The notes under the pieces: generated by a model
Databases searched by the model: none
Told to the model about the DNA's origin: nothing
Seen by the model: only the letters and a program-made list of their open reading frames with translations
Translations under genes and position numbers: made by a program
Shown: positions 44,713-55,053 of the stretch, piece after piece
How the letters are laid out: every line of letters begins with the position of its first letter
Position numbering within the stretch: position 1 is the stretch's first letter
Origin: Sphingomonas hankookensis
GTDB lineage: Bacteria > Pseudomonadota > Alphaproteobacteria > Sphingomonadales > Sphingomonadaceae
Direction: 5' to 3'
Assembly (NCBI RefSeq): GCF_028551275.1
Contig: NZ_CP117025.1
Coordinates: 3,412,001 to 3,476,000, forward strand
DNA: 64,000 nucleotides

Positions 44713-45204
44713 TCACCCATCGAGCGCTGCTGCGAGAGCCGAAATTTCCGCCGGTGAAAATACGGCAATCCCTTGCTGTCGGAGCAGGGCCGCCGTCACG
44801 CCCTCACCCGCAATCCGGCGACCCTCGAAGCTGCCGTCATAGATGAAGCTGCCGCCACAGGACGGACTTCCATCCGTCAGGAGGGCGTGTCTGCAATCGT
44901 GCCGGACAGCATGTTCAAGCGCGATCCGCGCGCCGGCGAGATAGGCTTCGGTCACGTCATTGCCACCCGCCTCGACGATGCGACCGGCCCGTTCGATGAC
45001 CGCTGCTCCGCTCGCCCCACCCGCTATCTCCGCTGGCGGTCGGGGTGTCGGTAATCCCGCCATGACCTCCGGGCACACCGACACGACGCGGCCTTCGCTG
45101 ATCCAGCGGTCCAGCAGCGTGTCATGGAGGGTCTTCGCCGCACCATCATATCGCACCGGCCTGCCAAGGAGGCACGCGCTGACCAGTATCTTGGGGAGCG
45201 TCAT
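44713..45204 (-). CDS. DUF523 family protein
   Basis: A 163-residue protein with the DUF523 marks: LVSACLLGRPVRYDG, CPEVMAGLPTPRPPAEI and LLTDGSPSCGGSFIYDG with conserved cysteines. The biochemical role is not known to me. The ATG at 45204 overlaps the NUDIX stop by four bases (ATGA), so the genes are cotranslated. Confidence 0.88.
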   Translation of the reverse strand: MTLPKILVSACLLGRPVRYDGAAKTLHDTLLDRWISEGRVVSVCPEVMAGLPTPRPPAEIAGGASGAAVIERAGRIVEAGGNDVTEAYLAGARIALEHAVRHDCRHALLTDGSPSCGGSFIYDGSFEGRRIAGEGVTAALLRQQGIAVFSPAEISALAAALDG

Positions 45205-45617
45205 GCGTCCGCCGCGAGCGCAGAGAACAGGGGCAGCACATGGTCCCTGGTCAGCGGCGCCAGCGGCATCGCCTCCGCCGTCGCCAGGTCCGCCCAAACG
45301 GCCTCCTCGATCTCAAGGCTCGGTGCCGGATCCTGTGCGAAACGGACATGGAATAGGTCTGTCCGAACCGATCGCCCCGGCTCGTTCGCGGCCGGCGCGG
45401 TGAAACAGCCCAGATGCCGCGGCATCGCCCGATCGACGGAAAAGCCGATTTCCTCGCGCAGTTCGCGGCAGAGGGCGTCGACCGGCGCTTCCCCCGCCTC
45501 GATCTTTCCGCCGGCCTGCATGAACCACGTCGTACCGGCCTTGCGGACCAGCAGCGTTCGCCCGTCTCCGTCATCGATCAGGGCGGCAGCGATCCGGATG
45601 GTGTCGGCGTCGGGCAT
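45201..45617 (-). CDS. NUDIX hydrolase
   Basis: A 138-residue protein with a complete Nudix box, GGKIEAGEAPVDALCRELREEIGF (key residues G, E, R, E, E, E, G), preceded by IRIAAALIDDGDGRTLLVRKAG. It would hydrolyse a nucleoside diphosphate derivative; which one is unknown. The ATG at 45617 starts the fold; an in-frame ATG at 45674 is an alternative with a GGGGAA upstream. It is first in a pair with the DUF523 gene. Confidence 0.87.
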   Translation of the reverse strand: MPDADTIRIAAALIDDGDGRTLLVRKAGTTWFMQAGGKIEAGEAPVDALCRELREEIGFSVDRAMPRHLGCFTAPAANEPGRSVRTDLFHVRFAQDPAPSLEIEEAVWADLATAEAMPLAPLTRDHVLPLFSALAADA

Positions 45618-45744
45618 GGACCGTTCATTGCGCTGGCGGACCAAAACGGCAAGCGCGAAGGCGTGACGCGGCATTCCCGTTCCCCGTTCCCGAAAGGAGC
45701 GCTTCCCGCGCCGGGCGAAGCCGGTGGAGCGGCGCCATTTCGAC

Positions 45745-46377
45745 CTAGCGCCGCGCCTCCGTTGCCATCCTGACGGCCAGCCCGGCCAGGACGGTCCCCA
45801 TCACCCAGCGCTGGACCAGCGCGAATGTCGGGCGCTGCGTCAGGAACATGGCGATCGACGCGGCCGAAACCGCGATCAGGGCGTTGACGAAGACGCTGAT
45901 GACGATCTGGACGCTTCCCAGAACCAATGCCTGGCCCAGGATACTGCCCTTCGCAGGGTCGATGAACTGCGGCAGGAGGGAGAGGTACATCACCGCGATC
46001 TTGGGGTTCAGCAGGTTGGTCAGGAAGCCCATCAGGAACAGCTTGCGCGGACTATCGGCCGGCAAGTCCTTGACCTGGAACGGCGAGCGTCCGCCGGGGC
46101 GCACCGCCTGCCACGCCAGCCACAGCAGGTAGAGGGCGCCCGCGACGCGGATGGTGTCATAGGCATAGGGCACCGCCAGCACGAGCGCGGTGATCCCGAA
46201 GGCGGCGCACAGCATGTAGAAGACGAAGCCGAGCGCGACACCGCCGAGCGAAATCAGGCCGGCGGTCCTGCCCTGACAGATCGACCGGGAGATCAGATAG
46301 ACCATGTTCGGCCCCGGCGTCAGGACCATGCCGAGGGCGATGGCGGCGAAGGTCAGCACGCTGGCAAGCTCGGGCAT
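45745..46377 (-). CDS. LysE family amino acid exporter
   Basis: A 210-residue inner-membrane exporter with about six hydrophobic segments. LGMVLTPGPNMVYLISRS is the LysE/RhtB signature, and GFLTNLLNPKIAVMYLSLLPQF is also typical. It probably exports an amino acid such as homoserine, threonine or lysine. The start at 46377 opens directly into the first membrane helix; in-frame sequence to 46554 lacks family similarity. Confidence 0.9.
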   Translation of the reverse strand: MPELASVLTFAAIALGMVLTPGPNMVYLISRSICQGRTAGLISLGGVALGFVFYMLCAAFGITALVLAVPYAYDTIRVAGALYLLWLAWQAVRPGGRSPFQVKDLPADSPRKLFLMGFLTNLLNPKIAVMYLSLLPQFIDPAKGSILGQALVLGSVQIVISVFVNALIAVSAASIAMFLTQRPTFALVQRWVMGTVLAGLAVRMATEARR

Positions 46378-46687
46378 CTGCTTTCCCCATATCGGAAGGA
46401 TGCCCAGACGCGCGGCCGATGCCCCCGCGCTCCCCGATGGTGGCCCATCTTTCAGCGTCAGTTGCGCGAGACGTGGAATGTTAGAGCCGTCATCGGCGAT
46501 CTGTAAAGCCAAGTTGGTTGCGACCGCACGCGCGTTGCTTCTCGCCATCGGCAAGTTCCGGGAACGCGACCGCCTTCTCTATCCGGCATCGTCTTCGCTA
46601 GCCGCGCTCCGCTGCGCACCCCAACGAAAAAGGCCGCGCCTCCCATGTCGGAAGACGCGGCCCTTGTCGGCCGTCGCGGGCTACCGC
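46378..46687. other. Gap between lysE-type and aconitase genes
   Basis: A 310-base stretch. It holds the aconitase terminator (46627-46662) and presumably the promoter of the LysE-type gene. I see no gene or clear promoter in the rest. Confidence 0.5.
46627..46662 (-). terminator. Intrinsic terminator of the aconitase gene
   Basis: On the minus strand GGGCCGCG and GCGCGGCC-type arms (GGCCGCG 46632-46638, CGCGGCC 46656-46662) are followed by TTTTTCG. It lies 25 bases past the aconitase stop. Confidence 0.8.
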
Positions 46688-49363
46688 TTACGCGGCCAGC
46701 TTGCGCAGCACATATTGCAGGATGCCGCCGTTCAGGAAATATTCCAGCTCGTTGACGGTATCGATGCGGCACTTGGTCAGGAAGGTTTCGGTCGTGCCGT
46801 CGGCGCGGACCATGATGACTTCGACGTCCTGACGCGGGCGCAGGTTGGCGACGCCCTGGATCGTGAAGGTTTCGTCGCCAGTCAGGCCGAGGGTCTGACG
46901 GGTCACGCCCTCGGCGAACTGCAGCGGCAGCACGCCCATGCCGACGAGGTTCGAACGGTGGATACGCTCGAAGCTTTCGGTGATGACCGCGCGGACGCCG
47001 AGCAGGTTGGTGCCCTTCGCCGCCCAGTCGCGCGACGAGCCGGTGCCATATTCCTTGCCCGCGATCACGACCAGCGGGGTGCCGTCGGCCTTGTGGCGCA
47101 TCGCCGCGTCATAGATCGGCATGACCTCGCCGTCATAGCGGCTCATGCCGCCTTCGACGCCGGGTACCATTTCGTTCTTGATGCGGATGTTGGCGAAGGT
47201 GCCGCGGACCATGACATTGTCGTTGCCGCGGCGCGCGCCGTAGGAGTTGAAGTCGGCGCGCGACACCTGCCGCTCCATCAGCCACTTGCCCGCCGGGCTG
47301 TCCGCCTTGATCGAACCCGCCGGCGAGATGTGGTCGGTGGTGATCGAATCGCCGAGGATCGCCAGCGGCTTCGCCTCGATGATGTCGGCGATCGGGTTCG
47401 GCGTCATCGCCAGCCCGTCGAAATAGGGCGGGTTGGCGATATAGGTGCTGCTGGTCGGCCACTTATAGGTGTCCGAACCCTCGACCGAGATGCCGGCCCA
47501 ATGCTTGTCGCCGGCATAGACATTGCCATAGCGCGCACGGAACATGCCGTCGTCGATATTGGCGGCCATCAGGTCGGCGACCTCTTCGTTCGACGGCCAG
47601 ATGTCCTTGAGATAGACGTCCTGCCCGTCCGAACCCTGCCCGATCGGGGTGGTGACCATGTCCTCGGTCACGGTGCCCTTCAGCGCGTACGCCACGACGA
47701 GCGGCGGCGAGGCGAGGAAGTTGGCGCGGACATCGGCCGACACGCGGCCTTCGAAGTTGCGGTTGCCCGACAGGACCGACGCGGCGACGATGTCGTTGCC
47801 GTTGATCGCCGCCGAGATCGGTGCGGCGAGCGGACCCGAATTGCCGATGCAGGTGGTGCAGCCATAGCCGACGAGGTTGAAGCCGACCGCGTCGAGATCC
47901 TGGGTCAGCCCCGCCTTGTCGAGATAGTCGGTGACGACCTGCGAACCCGGCGCCAGCGAGGTCTTGACCCACGGCTTGGGCTTCAGGCCCAGCTTGTTCG
48001 CCTTGCGCGCGACGAGGCCGGCGGCGACCAGCACCGACGGGTTCGACGTGTTGGTGCAGCTGGTGATCGCGGCGATCACGACGTCGCCGTCGCCGATGTC
48101 ATGGCCTTCGCCATCGACCGCGACGCGCTTGGCCGAATCCTTCTTGTAGACCTTGGCGAGGTCGGCGTTGAACACGTCGTCGACGCTGGGCAGTTCGACG
48201 CGGTCCTGCGGACGCTTGGGACCGGCGAGCGACGGCACGACGGTCGACATGTCGAGTTCGAGCGTGTCGGTGAAGATCGGGTCGACCGCATTCTCGTCGC
48301 GCCAGAAGCCGTTGGCCTTGGCATAGGCTTCGGTCAGCGCGATCACTTCCTCGGGACGCGCGGTCAGGCGCATATAGTCGATCGTCTTGTCATCGACCGG
48401 GAAGAAGCCGCAGGTCGCGCCATATTCCGGCGCCATGTTGGCGATCGTCGCACGGTCGGCGAGCGTCATCGACGACAGACCCGGACCGTAGAATTCGACG
48501 AAGCGGCCGACCACGCCCTTGGCGCGCAGCATCTGCGTGACGGTCAGCACGAGATCGGTGGCGGTGATGCCTTCCTGCAGCTTGCCGGTCAGCTTGAAGC
48601 CGACGACCTCGGGGATCAGCATCGACACCGGCTGGCCGAGCATCGCGGCTTCCGCCTCGATGCCGCCCACGCCCCAACCGAGCACACCGAGGCCGTTGAC
48701 CATCGTCGTATGGCTGTCGGTGCCGACCAGCGTGTCGGGATAGGCGATCGTGCCGCTGCCATCGGTCGATTCCGACGACCACACCGCCTGCGCGACGTAT
48801 TCGAGGTTCACCTGGTGGCAGATGCCGGTGCCCGGCGGTACGACCGAGAAATTGTCGAGCGCCTTCGAACCCCATTTCAGGAATTCATAGCGTTCGATGT
48901 TGCGCTTATATTCCAGCTCGACATTCTCTTCCGCCGCGGTCGGCGTGCCGAATTCGTCGACCATCACTGAGTGGTCGATCACGAGGTGGACGGGGACCTG
49001 CGGGTTGATCTTGCCCGCGTCGCCGCCGAGCGTGGTGATCGCGTCGCGCATCGCCGCCAGATCGACGACGCAGGGAACGCCGGTGAAGTCCTGCATCAGC
49101 ACGCGCGCCGGGCGATACTGGATCTCGCGGTCCGACCGGGCATCCTTCTGCCAGTCGACGATCGCCTGCGCATCCTCTTGCGTGACGGTCACGCCGTCTT
49201 CGAAGCGGAGCATGTTCTCCAGCAGCACCTTCATCGAGAAGGGCAGCCGCGACACGTCGCCGAGCTTGGCCGACGCCTTGGCCAGCGAATAATAAGAATA
49301 GGTCTTGCCGCCGACAGTAAGCGTGTCGCGGGTGCCGAGCGTGTCCTGGCCAATGGCGGTCAT
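46688..49363 (-). CDS. acnA: Aconitate hydratase A
   Basis: An 891-residue TCA-cycle iron-sulfur enzyme interconverting citrate and isocitrate. Cluster cysteines are seen in [14 protein letters not shown] and [47 protein letters not shown] and the C-terminal [16 protein letters not shown] (substrate-binding Ser and Arg) match AcnA/IRP-type aconitase. The ATG at 49363 follows GGAAGGA; in-frame sequence to 49528 is not part of the family. An 888-residue open frame on the opposite strand is a shadow. Confidence 0.97.
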   Translation of the reverse strand: MTAIGQDTLGTRDTLTVGGKTYSYYSLAKASAKLGDVSRLPFSMKVLLENMLRFEDGVTVTQEDAQAIVDWQKDARSDREIQYRPARVLMQDFTGVPCVVDLAAMRDAITTLGGDAGKINPQVPVHLVIDHSVMVDEFGTPTAAEENVELEYKRNIERYEFLKWGSKALDNFSVVPPGTGICHQVNLEYVAQAVWSSESTDGSGTIAYPDTLVGTDSHTTMVNGLGVLGWGVGGIEAEAAMLGQPVSMLIPEVVGFKLTGKLQEGITATDLVLTVTQMLRAKGVVGRFVEFYGPGLSSMTLADRATIANMAPEYGATCGFFPVDDKTIDYMRLTARPEEVIALTEAYAKANGFWRDENAVDPIFTDTLELDMSTVVPSLAGPKRPQDRVELPSVDDVFNADLAKVYKKDSAKRVAVDGEGHDIGDGDVVIAAITSCTNTSNPSVLVAAGLVARKANKLGLKPKPWVKTSLAPGSQVVTDYLDKAGLTQDLDAVGFNLVGYGCTTCIGNSGPLAAPISAAINGNDIVAASVLSGNRNFEGRVSADVRANFLASPPLVVAYALKGTVTEDMVTTPIGQGSDGQDVYLKDIWPSNEEVADLMAANIDDGMFRARYGNVYAGDKHWAGISVEGSDTYKWPTSSTYIANPPYFDGLAMTPNPIADIIEAKPLAILGDSITTDHISPAGSIKADSPAGKWLMERQVSRADFNSYGARRGNDNVMVRGTFANIRIKNEMVPGVEGGMSRYDGEVMPIYDAAMRHKADGTPLVVIAGKEYGTGSSRDWAAKGTNLLGVRAVITESFERIHRSNLVGMGVLPLQFAEGVTRQTLGLTGDETFTIQGVANLRPRQDVEVIMVRADGTTETFLTKCRIDTVNELEYFLNGGILQYVLRKLAA

Positions 49364-49566
49364 GCGGGTCCTTCCCAGTTGGTCATGGCAGCCCGGCCCG
49401 GACGGAGCGGCGTATCCGCTCGCAAGGCCCGCCGCACATGCGAATACGAGCGATAACCGCTGCGCCTTAGCAACCGTGGGCACCGGGGGGAAGGGCATGA
49501 TGCGCCCATAATTCGCGCAAAAGGTCAATCACTTTTGATCGGCATTCGCATTAGCAAGAATCGCCG

Positions 49567-50640
49567 TTACGGAACCCCCGCCCCCAGATTGGGTCGACGA
49601 TAGAAGCGGGACAGCAACGGCTTTTCGATCGCATAGTGGACGACGAACGACCCGATCACCGCCGCGACTACCGTTCCGGCCCAGAACGCCCAGGGCGCGC
49701 GGTCGAACAGGCCGATCCTGCCCGCGATCGCATCGGTCACGCGAATCGTCACCGGGTGCGACAGGTACAGCGCGTAGGACGCATCGCCCCCCAGCACGAG
49801 CAGCCCCAGCCACCGCCCCGGCGTGCCCCGCGGTTCCAGCCCGAACACCGCCCCGCCCAGGATCAGCGCCGCCGGGATGCCGCCGGTCCACAGCCGCCAG
49901 ATATGGTCGTACAGGTCGAGTTGATAGCTGATGACCGCCAGCACCAGCCCGGCGATGACCATCGCCCACCCGGTGCCGCGCGACACCCGCCAGCCGCGCA
50001 GGAACGCGGCCGCCAGACCGATACCGAACAGGAATTCGCCGATGATCGGATAGCCCCAGAAATGCAGCATCGACCACGACGCTGGCACGACCTGTCCGAC
50101 GACGATCAGCCCGAAGATCAGCGCGACGACCACGGCGACGCCGGTCCGCCGCGAAAAGCCCAGCGCGATCGCGAACAGCGCGTAGAACAGCATCTCGTAA
50201 TTGATCGTCCAGCCCAGCGTGAACACCGGGAAGCAATATTCGCCGCACACCGGCCCCGGCAGGAACAGGTAGGAGAACAGGATATTGGTCCAGCCCAAGT
50301 CGATCGCCCCGGTCGCGAGGCCGACCGACAGAACCAGCGTGGTGAACAGCCAGTACATCGGCACCACGCGCACGATCCGGCGGCGCAGGAAGGTCGCGGT
50401 CGCGCCCGGCCGGGCGAACCGGTCGTGCATCAGATAATACATGACGAAGCCCGAGATGACGAAGAACACGTCGACCCCCAGCCCCCAGTCGAGCGGCACG
50501 AACGCATAGCGCCCGGCCCCCGCCCCCAGCCGTTCGAGCAGCGCGTGCTGCGTATGGCCGACCAGCACCAGGAACGCGGCGAAGAACCGCAATATCTGAA
50601 GCGAATCGAGCCGCGAGGTCGCCCGTCCTGCTGTCTTCAC
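49567..50640 (-). CDS. Acyltransferase family 3 membrane protein
   Basis: A 357-residue integral membrane O-acyltransferase with about ten hydrophobic segments. LQILRFFAAFLVLVGHTQH holds the conserved His, FFVISGFVMYYLM and FLRRRIVRVVPMYW hold the conserved Arg, and SYALYLSHP is typical of the end. It would acetylate or succinylate a surface polysaccharide. The start is GTG at 50640 behind GGAAGG. The frame continues open far upstream to 52287, but that part is antisense to the flippase gene. It is divergent from the main polysaccharide gene run. Confidence 0.88.
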   Translation of the reverse strand: MKTAGRATSRLDSLQILRFFAAFLVLVGHTQHALLERLGAGAGRYAFVPLDWGLGVDVFFVISGFVMYYLMHDRFARPGATATFLRRRIVRVVPMYWLFTTLVLSVGLATGAIDLGWTNILFSYLFLPGPVCGEYCFPVFTLGWTINYEMLFYALFAIALGFSRRTGVAVVVALIFGLIVVGQVVPASWSMLHFWGYPIIGEFLFGIGLAAAFLRGWRVSRGTGWAMVIAGLVLAVISYQLDLYDHIWRLWTGGIPAALILGGAVFGLEPRGTPGRWLGLLVLGGDASYALYLSHPVTIRVTDAIAGRIGLFDRAPWAFWAGTVVAAVIGSFVVHYAIEKPLLSRFYRRPNLGAGVP

Positions 50641-50805
50641 GACCCGCCTTCCCCTCTGTATCGCGCGACCGCCCGGTTCAGCCGGGCGCTTTACGCATGG
50701 TTCATAATCGCCTAGCGCAATTTTGCAGTGCAGCAATATCGTTCGATCGCCGGTCCGGCAGTTTTTCGGTTTGCCGGTCCGGCTGAATGGAGTGATGAAT
50801 AGGCC

Positions 50806-52086
50806 ATGGCAGGGTTTGCGGGCAAATTGATGCGCGGCGGGTTGCCGAACATGGCGATTCGCGGGTCGCAGCTCTTCTTCCGTTTCGCCCTGTCCTTCTA
50901 CATCGTCAGCGAGCTGGGGCTGGAGGCGGCGGGCATCTACGGCCTCGCGATCGGCGCGATCGGCATCGTGCCCGCGACGGTCGGCTGGGGCCTCAACTAT
51001 TTCATCTCGCGCGAGGTGGTGGGCCATACCCCGGCGACCGCCGCCGGGCTGATCCGCGACCGGCTGGCCATCACCATCGCGTCGCTGCTGGCCGGGACCA
51101 TCGTCGCCGTGCCGGTGCTGATCTGGATGACCGGGGGGTTGAGCGAGACCGCGATCCTGATCCTGGTCCTGCTGTGGCTGGAGACGCTGGCGCTCGACAT
51201 CTACATGCCGATGATCGGGCTGGAGATGGCGTTGTTCGCCAACGTCATGGTCTTCATCCGCTCGGCGCTGTGGATTCCGATCGTGGTCGGCATCGGCTTT
51301 GTCTATCCGCCGCTCCAGACGCTGAACGCGATCTTCCTCGGCTGGATCGCCAGCCATTTCGTCGCCTATGCGATGCTGTTCGTCTATCTGCGCCGCTGGC
51401 CGATCCGCGAGGGCCTGCGCGAGCGGATGCAGCTCGGACGGCTGGGCAAGCGGGTGCGGACGGCGTGGTACATCTATTTCAGCGACCTGGGCATCGTCGG
51501 TCTCGGCTATGCCGACCGCTTCATCCTGAACGCGCTGCTGGGGCTGACCGCGACCGGTATCTACAGCTTCTATTTCTCGATCACCAATGCGCTTCAGACG
51601 TTGATCGCGACCGCCGTGGTGCAGCTGGCGCTGCCGCGCATGGTGCGTGCCGCTCGCGGTGGCGACCGGGCCGAATGGCGCGCCGAACTGCGCCGGCAGA
51701 TGACCAAGACGCTGACCTATGCCGGGGTGCTGGGCGCGATCATCTTCGTCGCGACCGAGATCATCTTCTATGTCAGCCCCGAAGGGCGCTTCCCGGTCTA
51801 TCGCACGCTGCTGGCGGTGATGCTGCTGGCCGCGACGATCCGGTCGGGGTCGGACCTGCTGAACGTGGCGATCACCAGCATGGGGCGCGACCATGCCTAT
51901 GCCGTGACCAACGTCATCGGCGTCGTGCTGGCGCTGGTGTTCGGCGCGGGGTTCATGTGGGCGTTCGGGTTGATCGGCGCGGGCATTTCCGCCGTCGCCA
52001 CCGCGCTCAGCCTGCTGGTTATCCGGGGCGTCTATCTGCGCAATATCACGCAGCCTGCCATCGGCGCGGAAGGGAGCCCCGCATGA
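50806..52086 (+). CDS. Wzx-like polysaccharide flippase
   Basis: A 426-residue inner-membrane protein of the polysaccharide biosynthesis/MOP superfamily, with about 12 hydrophobic segments. The opening KLMRGGLPNMAIRGSQLFF and DLGIVGLGYADRFILNALLG are typical. It would move a lipid-linked oligosaccharide unit across the inner membrane. It overlaps the next gene by four bases (ATGA), so it belongs to an operon with the acetyltransferase and glycosyltransferase genes. Confidence 0.85.
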   Translation: MAGFAGKLMRGGLPNMAIRGSQLFFRFALSFYIVSELGLEAAGIYGLAIGAIGIVPATVGWGLNYFISREVVGHTPATAAGLIRDRLAITIASLLAGTIVAVPVLIWMTGGLSETAILILVLLWLETLALDIYMPMIGLEMALFANVMVFIRSALWIPIVVGIGFVYPPLQTLNAIFLGWIASHFVAYAMLFVYLRRWPIREGLRERMQLGRLGKRVRTAWYIYFSDLGIVGLGYADRFILNALLGLTATGIYSFYFSITNALQTLIATAVVQLALPRMVRAARGGDRAEWRAELRRQMTKTLTYAGVLGAIIFVATEIIFYVSPEGRFPVYRTLLAVMLLAATIRSGSDLLNVAITSMGRDHAYAVTNVIGVVLALVFGAGFMWAFGLIGAGISAVATALSLLVIRGVYLRNITQPAIGAEGSPA

Positions 52087-52679
52087 CCCGGCCGTCGATG
52101 GGTACCGGCTGGCGGCAGTTCCGCGAAGCGGTGGCGGGCGACCTAGCCCGCTTCGCGCGGGTCGGCGGGCGCCGCACACCGCAACGCGGCTTCCTGCTGA
52201 AGGCGTGGCTGTTCCTGCCCGGGTTCCGGTTCGTCCTGACGCATCGGTTGCAGGCCCTGATCGCGACCGTCCCGGTCGTCGGGCCATTGGTCGCCAAGCT
52301 CTACTGGGCGCGAAGCTGCCGCCGCTATGGTTCGGAAATCGCGCAGATCGCCCGTATCGGGCCGGGCTGCTACATCCCGCACCCCTATGCGGTCGTGCTG
52401 GGCGATTGCACGCTTGGCCGGAACGTGGTGATCCTCCAGAGCGTCACGATCGGGAAACGTGGCGACAGCGCGGCGCATGGCCCGCGGATTGGCGACGAAG
52501 TCGAGATCGGCGCCGGCGCGATCCTGCTCGGCGCGATCACGATCGGCGACGGGGCGCGGATCGGGGCCAATTCGCTCGTCCTGATCGATGTCCCGGCGGG
52601 CGCGATCGCCATGGGATCGCCGGCGCGCATCGTCCAGCCCAAGCCGCCTGCCCCGGAGCAAATCCATGAACGCGCCTGA
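52083..52679 (+). CDS. Hexapeptide-repeat acetyltransferase (serine acetyltransferase-like)
   Basis: A 198-residue left-handed beta-helix enzyme. An N-terminal helical part (REAVAGDLARFARVGG, GFLLKAWLFLPGFRFVL) precedes the hexapeptide repeats GCYIPHPYAVVLGD, GRNVVILQSVTIGKRGD, IGAGAILLGAITIGDGARIGANS and VPAGAIAMGSPARIV. The HPY/H pattern is like CysE and EPS acetyltransferases. In this setting it probably acetylates a polysaccharide precursor. A paralogue lies at 62725-63303. Start and stop overlap both neighbours. Confidence 0.85.
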   Translation: MTRPSMGTGWRQFREAVAGDLARFARVGGRRTPQRGFLLKAWLFLPGFRFVLTHRLQALIATVPVVGPLVAKLYWARSCRRYGSEIAQIARIGPGCYIPHPYAVVLGDCTLGRNVVILQSVTIGKRGDSAAHGPRIGDEVEIGAGAILLGAITIGDGARIGANSLVLIDVPAGAIAMGSPARIVQPKPPAPEQIHERA

Positions 52680-53895
52680 TTCCGGTCACCCGCTTCGTGT
52701 CTTCTATATCGGCGCCGGCGATCCGGTTTCGCCGCGATCGGGCATGGACGTCGTCGCGCGGGGGCATATCGCCGAACTCGCCCAATCGCCCGACATCGCG
52801 CTCAGCGGCGTGTTCGCCACCTTGCCGGCGGATGGTCCCGCCCCCTCGTTCGGCGGGGTGACCGGCTTTCGCGCCGATACCGCCAAGCCCCCCCGCGGAC
52901 GCAAGTTGCGCCACATGCTGTCGGGCAAGTTGCTGATGAGCATCGGCTTCGTGTCCGAAGCCGCCCGCCGCGCGGTCCGCGACGGGCTCGCCGCAAAGCC
53001 GGACATCGTGGTCGTCGACCATATCCAGGCGCTCGCCAACGTGTCGCTTTGGCGCCTGCTGGTCGGGCGCACGCCGTTCGTGTTCGTCGGCCACAATGTC
53101 ACGCCCGACACGCTGCTCGACGCGGCGCGACTGCGTACATCGCGGGCGTCGCGGCTGTTTCTGCGGCTGGAAGCGCTGCAGTCCTGGATCATGGAAGCGG
53201 CCTTGCTGCTGCGCGCTCGCCTGTCGGTCTTCATCTCGCACACCGATGCCGAGCGATACCGCCACTTGACCGGCAGTCGCGCGGTGGCGCTCTGCCCCGT
53301 GATCGAACGCGACGAAAGCGTGGCCAGGACGGGCGACGACCGAGACGCCCGCCGCGTCCTGTTCATCGGAAGCCCCGGCTTTCCGCCGAACCGCAGCGCG
53401 ATCGACTGGATCGTCCGCGAACTGGCCCCCCGCCTGCTGCAGCGCGACGTTCCGGTCACGGTCAGTTTCATCGGCGGCGGAACGCGCGACTATATCGGTC
53501 CGCCGGCGACGAATGTCGAAACGCTGGGGTTCGTGGCCGATGCGGAAATGGAGCGGCTGTTGTCGCAGTGCCTGTGCATGCTCAGTCCCGTCGTTCACGG
53601 CAGCGGCCTGAAGATCAAGGTGCTAGAAGCGTTCGCAGCCGGTGCCCCGGTTCTTGCCACGCCCCTGTCGCTGCAGGGATTTGGATTCATGGGACAGCCG
53701 CCGATGCTGGACCTCGCGGACCCCGATGCCGCGGTCAACCGGATCGCCGCGCTCGCCGCCGACCCCGTCGCCGCGGCGTCGCTGCGCGATCAGGTCCGCC
53801 GCGCATGGAGTGCGCATGTCGCGGCACGGCACGGCGCGCTGGCCGACGCCATCCGCGTCGCAGCCGGACGTCGCCGGGTGCATCGGACAGGATAG
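52666..53895 (+). CDS. Glycosyltransferase (GT4-like)
   Basis: A 409-residue GT-B fold enzyme. The N-domain begins RVFYIGAGDPVSPRSGMDVVARGHI; the C-domain has VLFIGSPGFPPNRSAIDWIV, VETLGFVADAEMERLLS and SGLKIKVLEAFAAGAPVLATPLSLQG with the nucleotide-binding Glu. The sugar is unknown. Overlaps the acetyltransferase gene by 14 bases. Confidence 0.85.
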   Translation: MNAPDSGHPLRVFYIGAGDPVSPRSGMDVVARGHIAELAQSPDIALSGVFATLPADGPAPSFGGVTGFRADTAKPPRGRKLRHMLSGKLLMSIGFVSEAARRAVRDGLAAKPDIVVVDHIQALANVSLWRLLVGRTPFVFVGHNVTPDTLLDAARLRTSRASRLFLRLEALQSWIMEAALLLRARLSVFISHTDAERYRHLTGSRAVALCPVIERDESVARTGDDRDARRVLFIGSPGFPPNRSAIDWIVRELAPRLLQRDVPVTVSFIGGGTRDYIGPPATNVETLGFVADAEMERLLSQCLCMLSPVVHGSGLKIKVLEAFAAGAPVLATPLSLQGFGFMGQPPMLDLADPDAAVNRIAALAADPVAAASLRDQVRRAWSAHVAARHGALADAIRVAAGRRRVHRTG

Positions 53896-53904
53896 GATAA
53901 GGCG

Positions 53905-55053
53905 ATGACCACCGAGATATTGCCGGCCGGCGAAGCACCCACGCGCGCAATCCCCGCCGCTGTCCTCGACCAGAATCTTTCCATCTATCTCGACCTGTTG
54001 CGGCTGGTCGCGGCCGTGGAAGTCGTGCTGGGCCATGCCCGCCATTTCGTCATGCCGCGCCTGCCCGGTTTCCTGTCCGGGCATACGGGAGAAGCGGTCG
54101 CGATATTCTTCGTGCTGTCGGGTTTCGTGATCGCCTTCGTCGCCGACCGCAAGGAACGCACCCTGCGCAGCTACGCCACCGCGCGACTGTCTCGGCTCTT
54201 CTCGGTCTGCCTGATCGCGCTTGCGTCCAATGTCGTGTTCGATGCGATCAGCCGGCATTATGGCGCTCAGCCGCTGACCGCGCTGCCCTATTACAATGGC
54301 GATTACCTCGGCACGCTACCCTTCTCGCTGACGTTCACCAACGAACTGTGGTTCTCGCACCGGGTCTTCGGCACCAACGAGCCCTATTGGTCGCTCGGGT
54401 TCGAAGCGGCCTATTACGCCATCTTCGCGGCGTTCTTCTATGGCGGCCGGCGGCGGGGGGCGATCCTGGGGGTCGGGCTGATGCTGTTCTTCGGGCCGAA
54501 GATCGTCGCCTATATGCCCATCTGGCTGATCGGCTACGCTACCTATCACCTGCTGCGGACGGGACGCATCCGGCTGCATCCCGCGATGGCCGCCGGAGGC
54601 TTCGTGGTGTCGATCGGCCTCTATCTGATGGTCAAACGTACGATGGAGCATTGGGCGTCGCCGATGTTCGAGCCGGTTGCCGCCGAACAGCTGGCACGCA
54701 GCTTCGTCTATTTCGCGATCGTCGGCCTGCTGGTCGCGGTCAATATCGTGGCGTTGCGGCAGCTGGCACCGACACGCAGACTGATACCGGACCGCGTCGC
54801 TGCGGCGATCCGCTGGCTGGCCGGGGCCAGCTTCACGCTGTACCTGGTGCATCAGCCGTTCCTCGTCATGTTGTCGTCGCTGTTCCCCGGCATCCGCACC
54901 AGCGCAGTTGCGGGTGGCGCGGCCATCCTCGCGACGTTTGCGCTTGCCCTGGTGCTGGCGGAACTGGGGGAACGCCGCAAACGCACGTTCCAGTCGGCGT
55001 TCGGGCGGATTCTCGGCGTCGCACCTGCATCGAAGGATATGCCGGCGGCATGA
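53905..55053 (+). CDS. Acyltransferase family 3 membrane protein
   Basis: A 382-residue integral membrane acyltransferase. Conserved elements are LDLLRLVAAVEVVLGHARHF, EAVAIFFVLSGFVIAFV, ATARLSRLFSVCLIA and FTLYLVHQPFLVML. It probably decorates the local polysaccharide with acetyl or another acyl group. It begins nine bases after the glycosyltransferase stop and overlaps the next acyltransferase start by four bases. Confidence 0.87.
   Translation: MTTEILPAGEAPTRAIPAAVLDQNLSIYLDLLRLVAAVEVVLGHARHFVMPRLPGFLSGHTGEAVAIFFVLSGFVIAFVADRKERTLRSYATARLSRLFSVCLIALASNVVFDAISRHYGAQPLTALPYYNGDYLGTLPFSLTFTNELWFSHRVFGTNEPYWSLGFEAAYYAIFAAFFYGGRRRGAILGVGLMLFFGPKIVAYMPIWLIGYATYHLLRTGRIRLHPAMAAGGFVVSIGLYLMVKRTMEHWASPMFEPVAAEQLARSFVYFAIVGLLVAVNIVALRQLAPTRRLIPDRVAAAIRWLAGASFTLYLVHQPFLVMLSSLFPGIRTSAVAGGAAILATFALALVLAELGERRKRTFQSAFGRILGVAPASKDMPAA

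Noticed and set aside
46304..48970. An 888-codon open frame on the plus strand opposite aconitase.
   Set aside because: Shadow of acnA. Composition is arginine- and aspartate-rich and lacks any motif, while acnA has all cluster cysteines.
49567..52287. Acyltransferase frame extended to 906 residues.
   Set aside because: The N-terminal 549 residues are antisense to the flippase and acetyltransferase genes; the family N-terminus and a ribosome-binding site lie at 50640.
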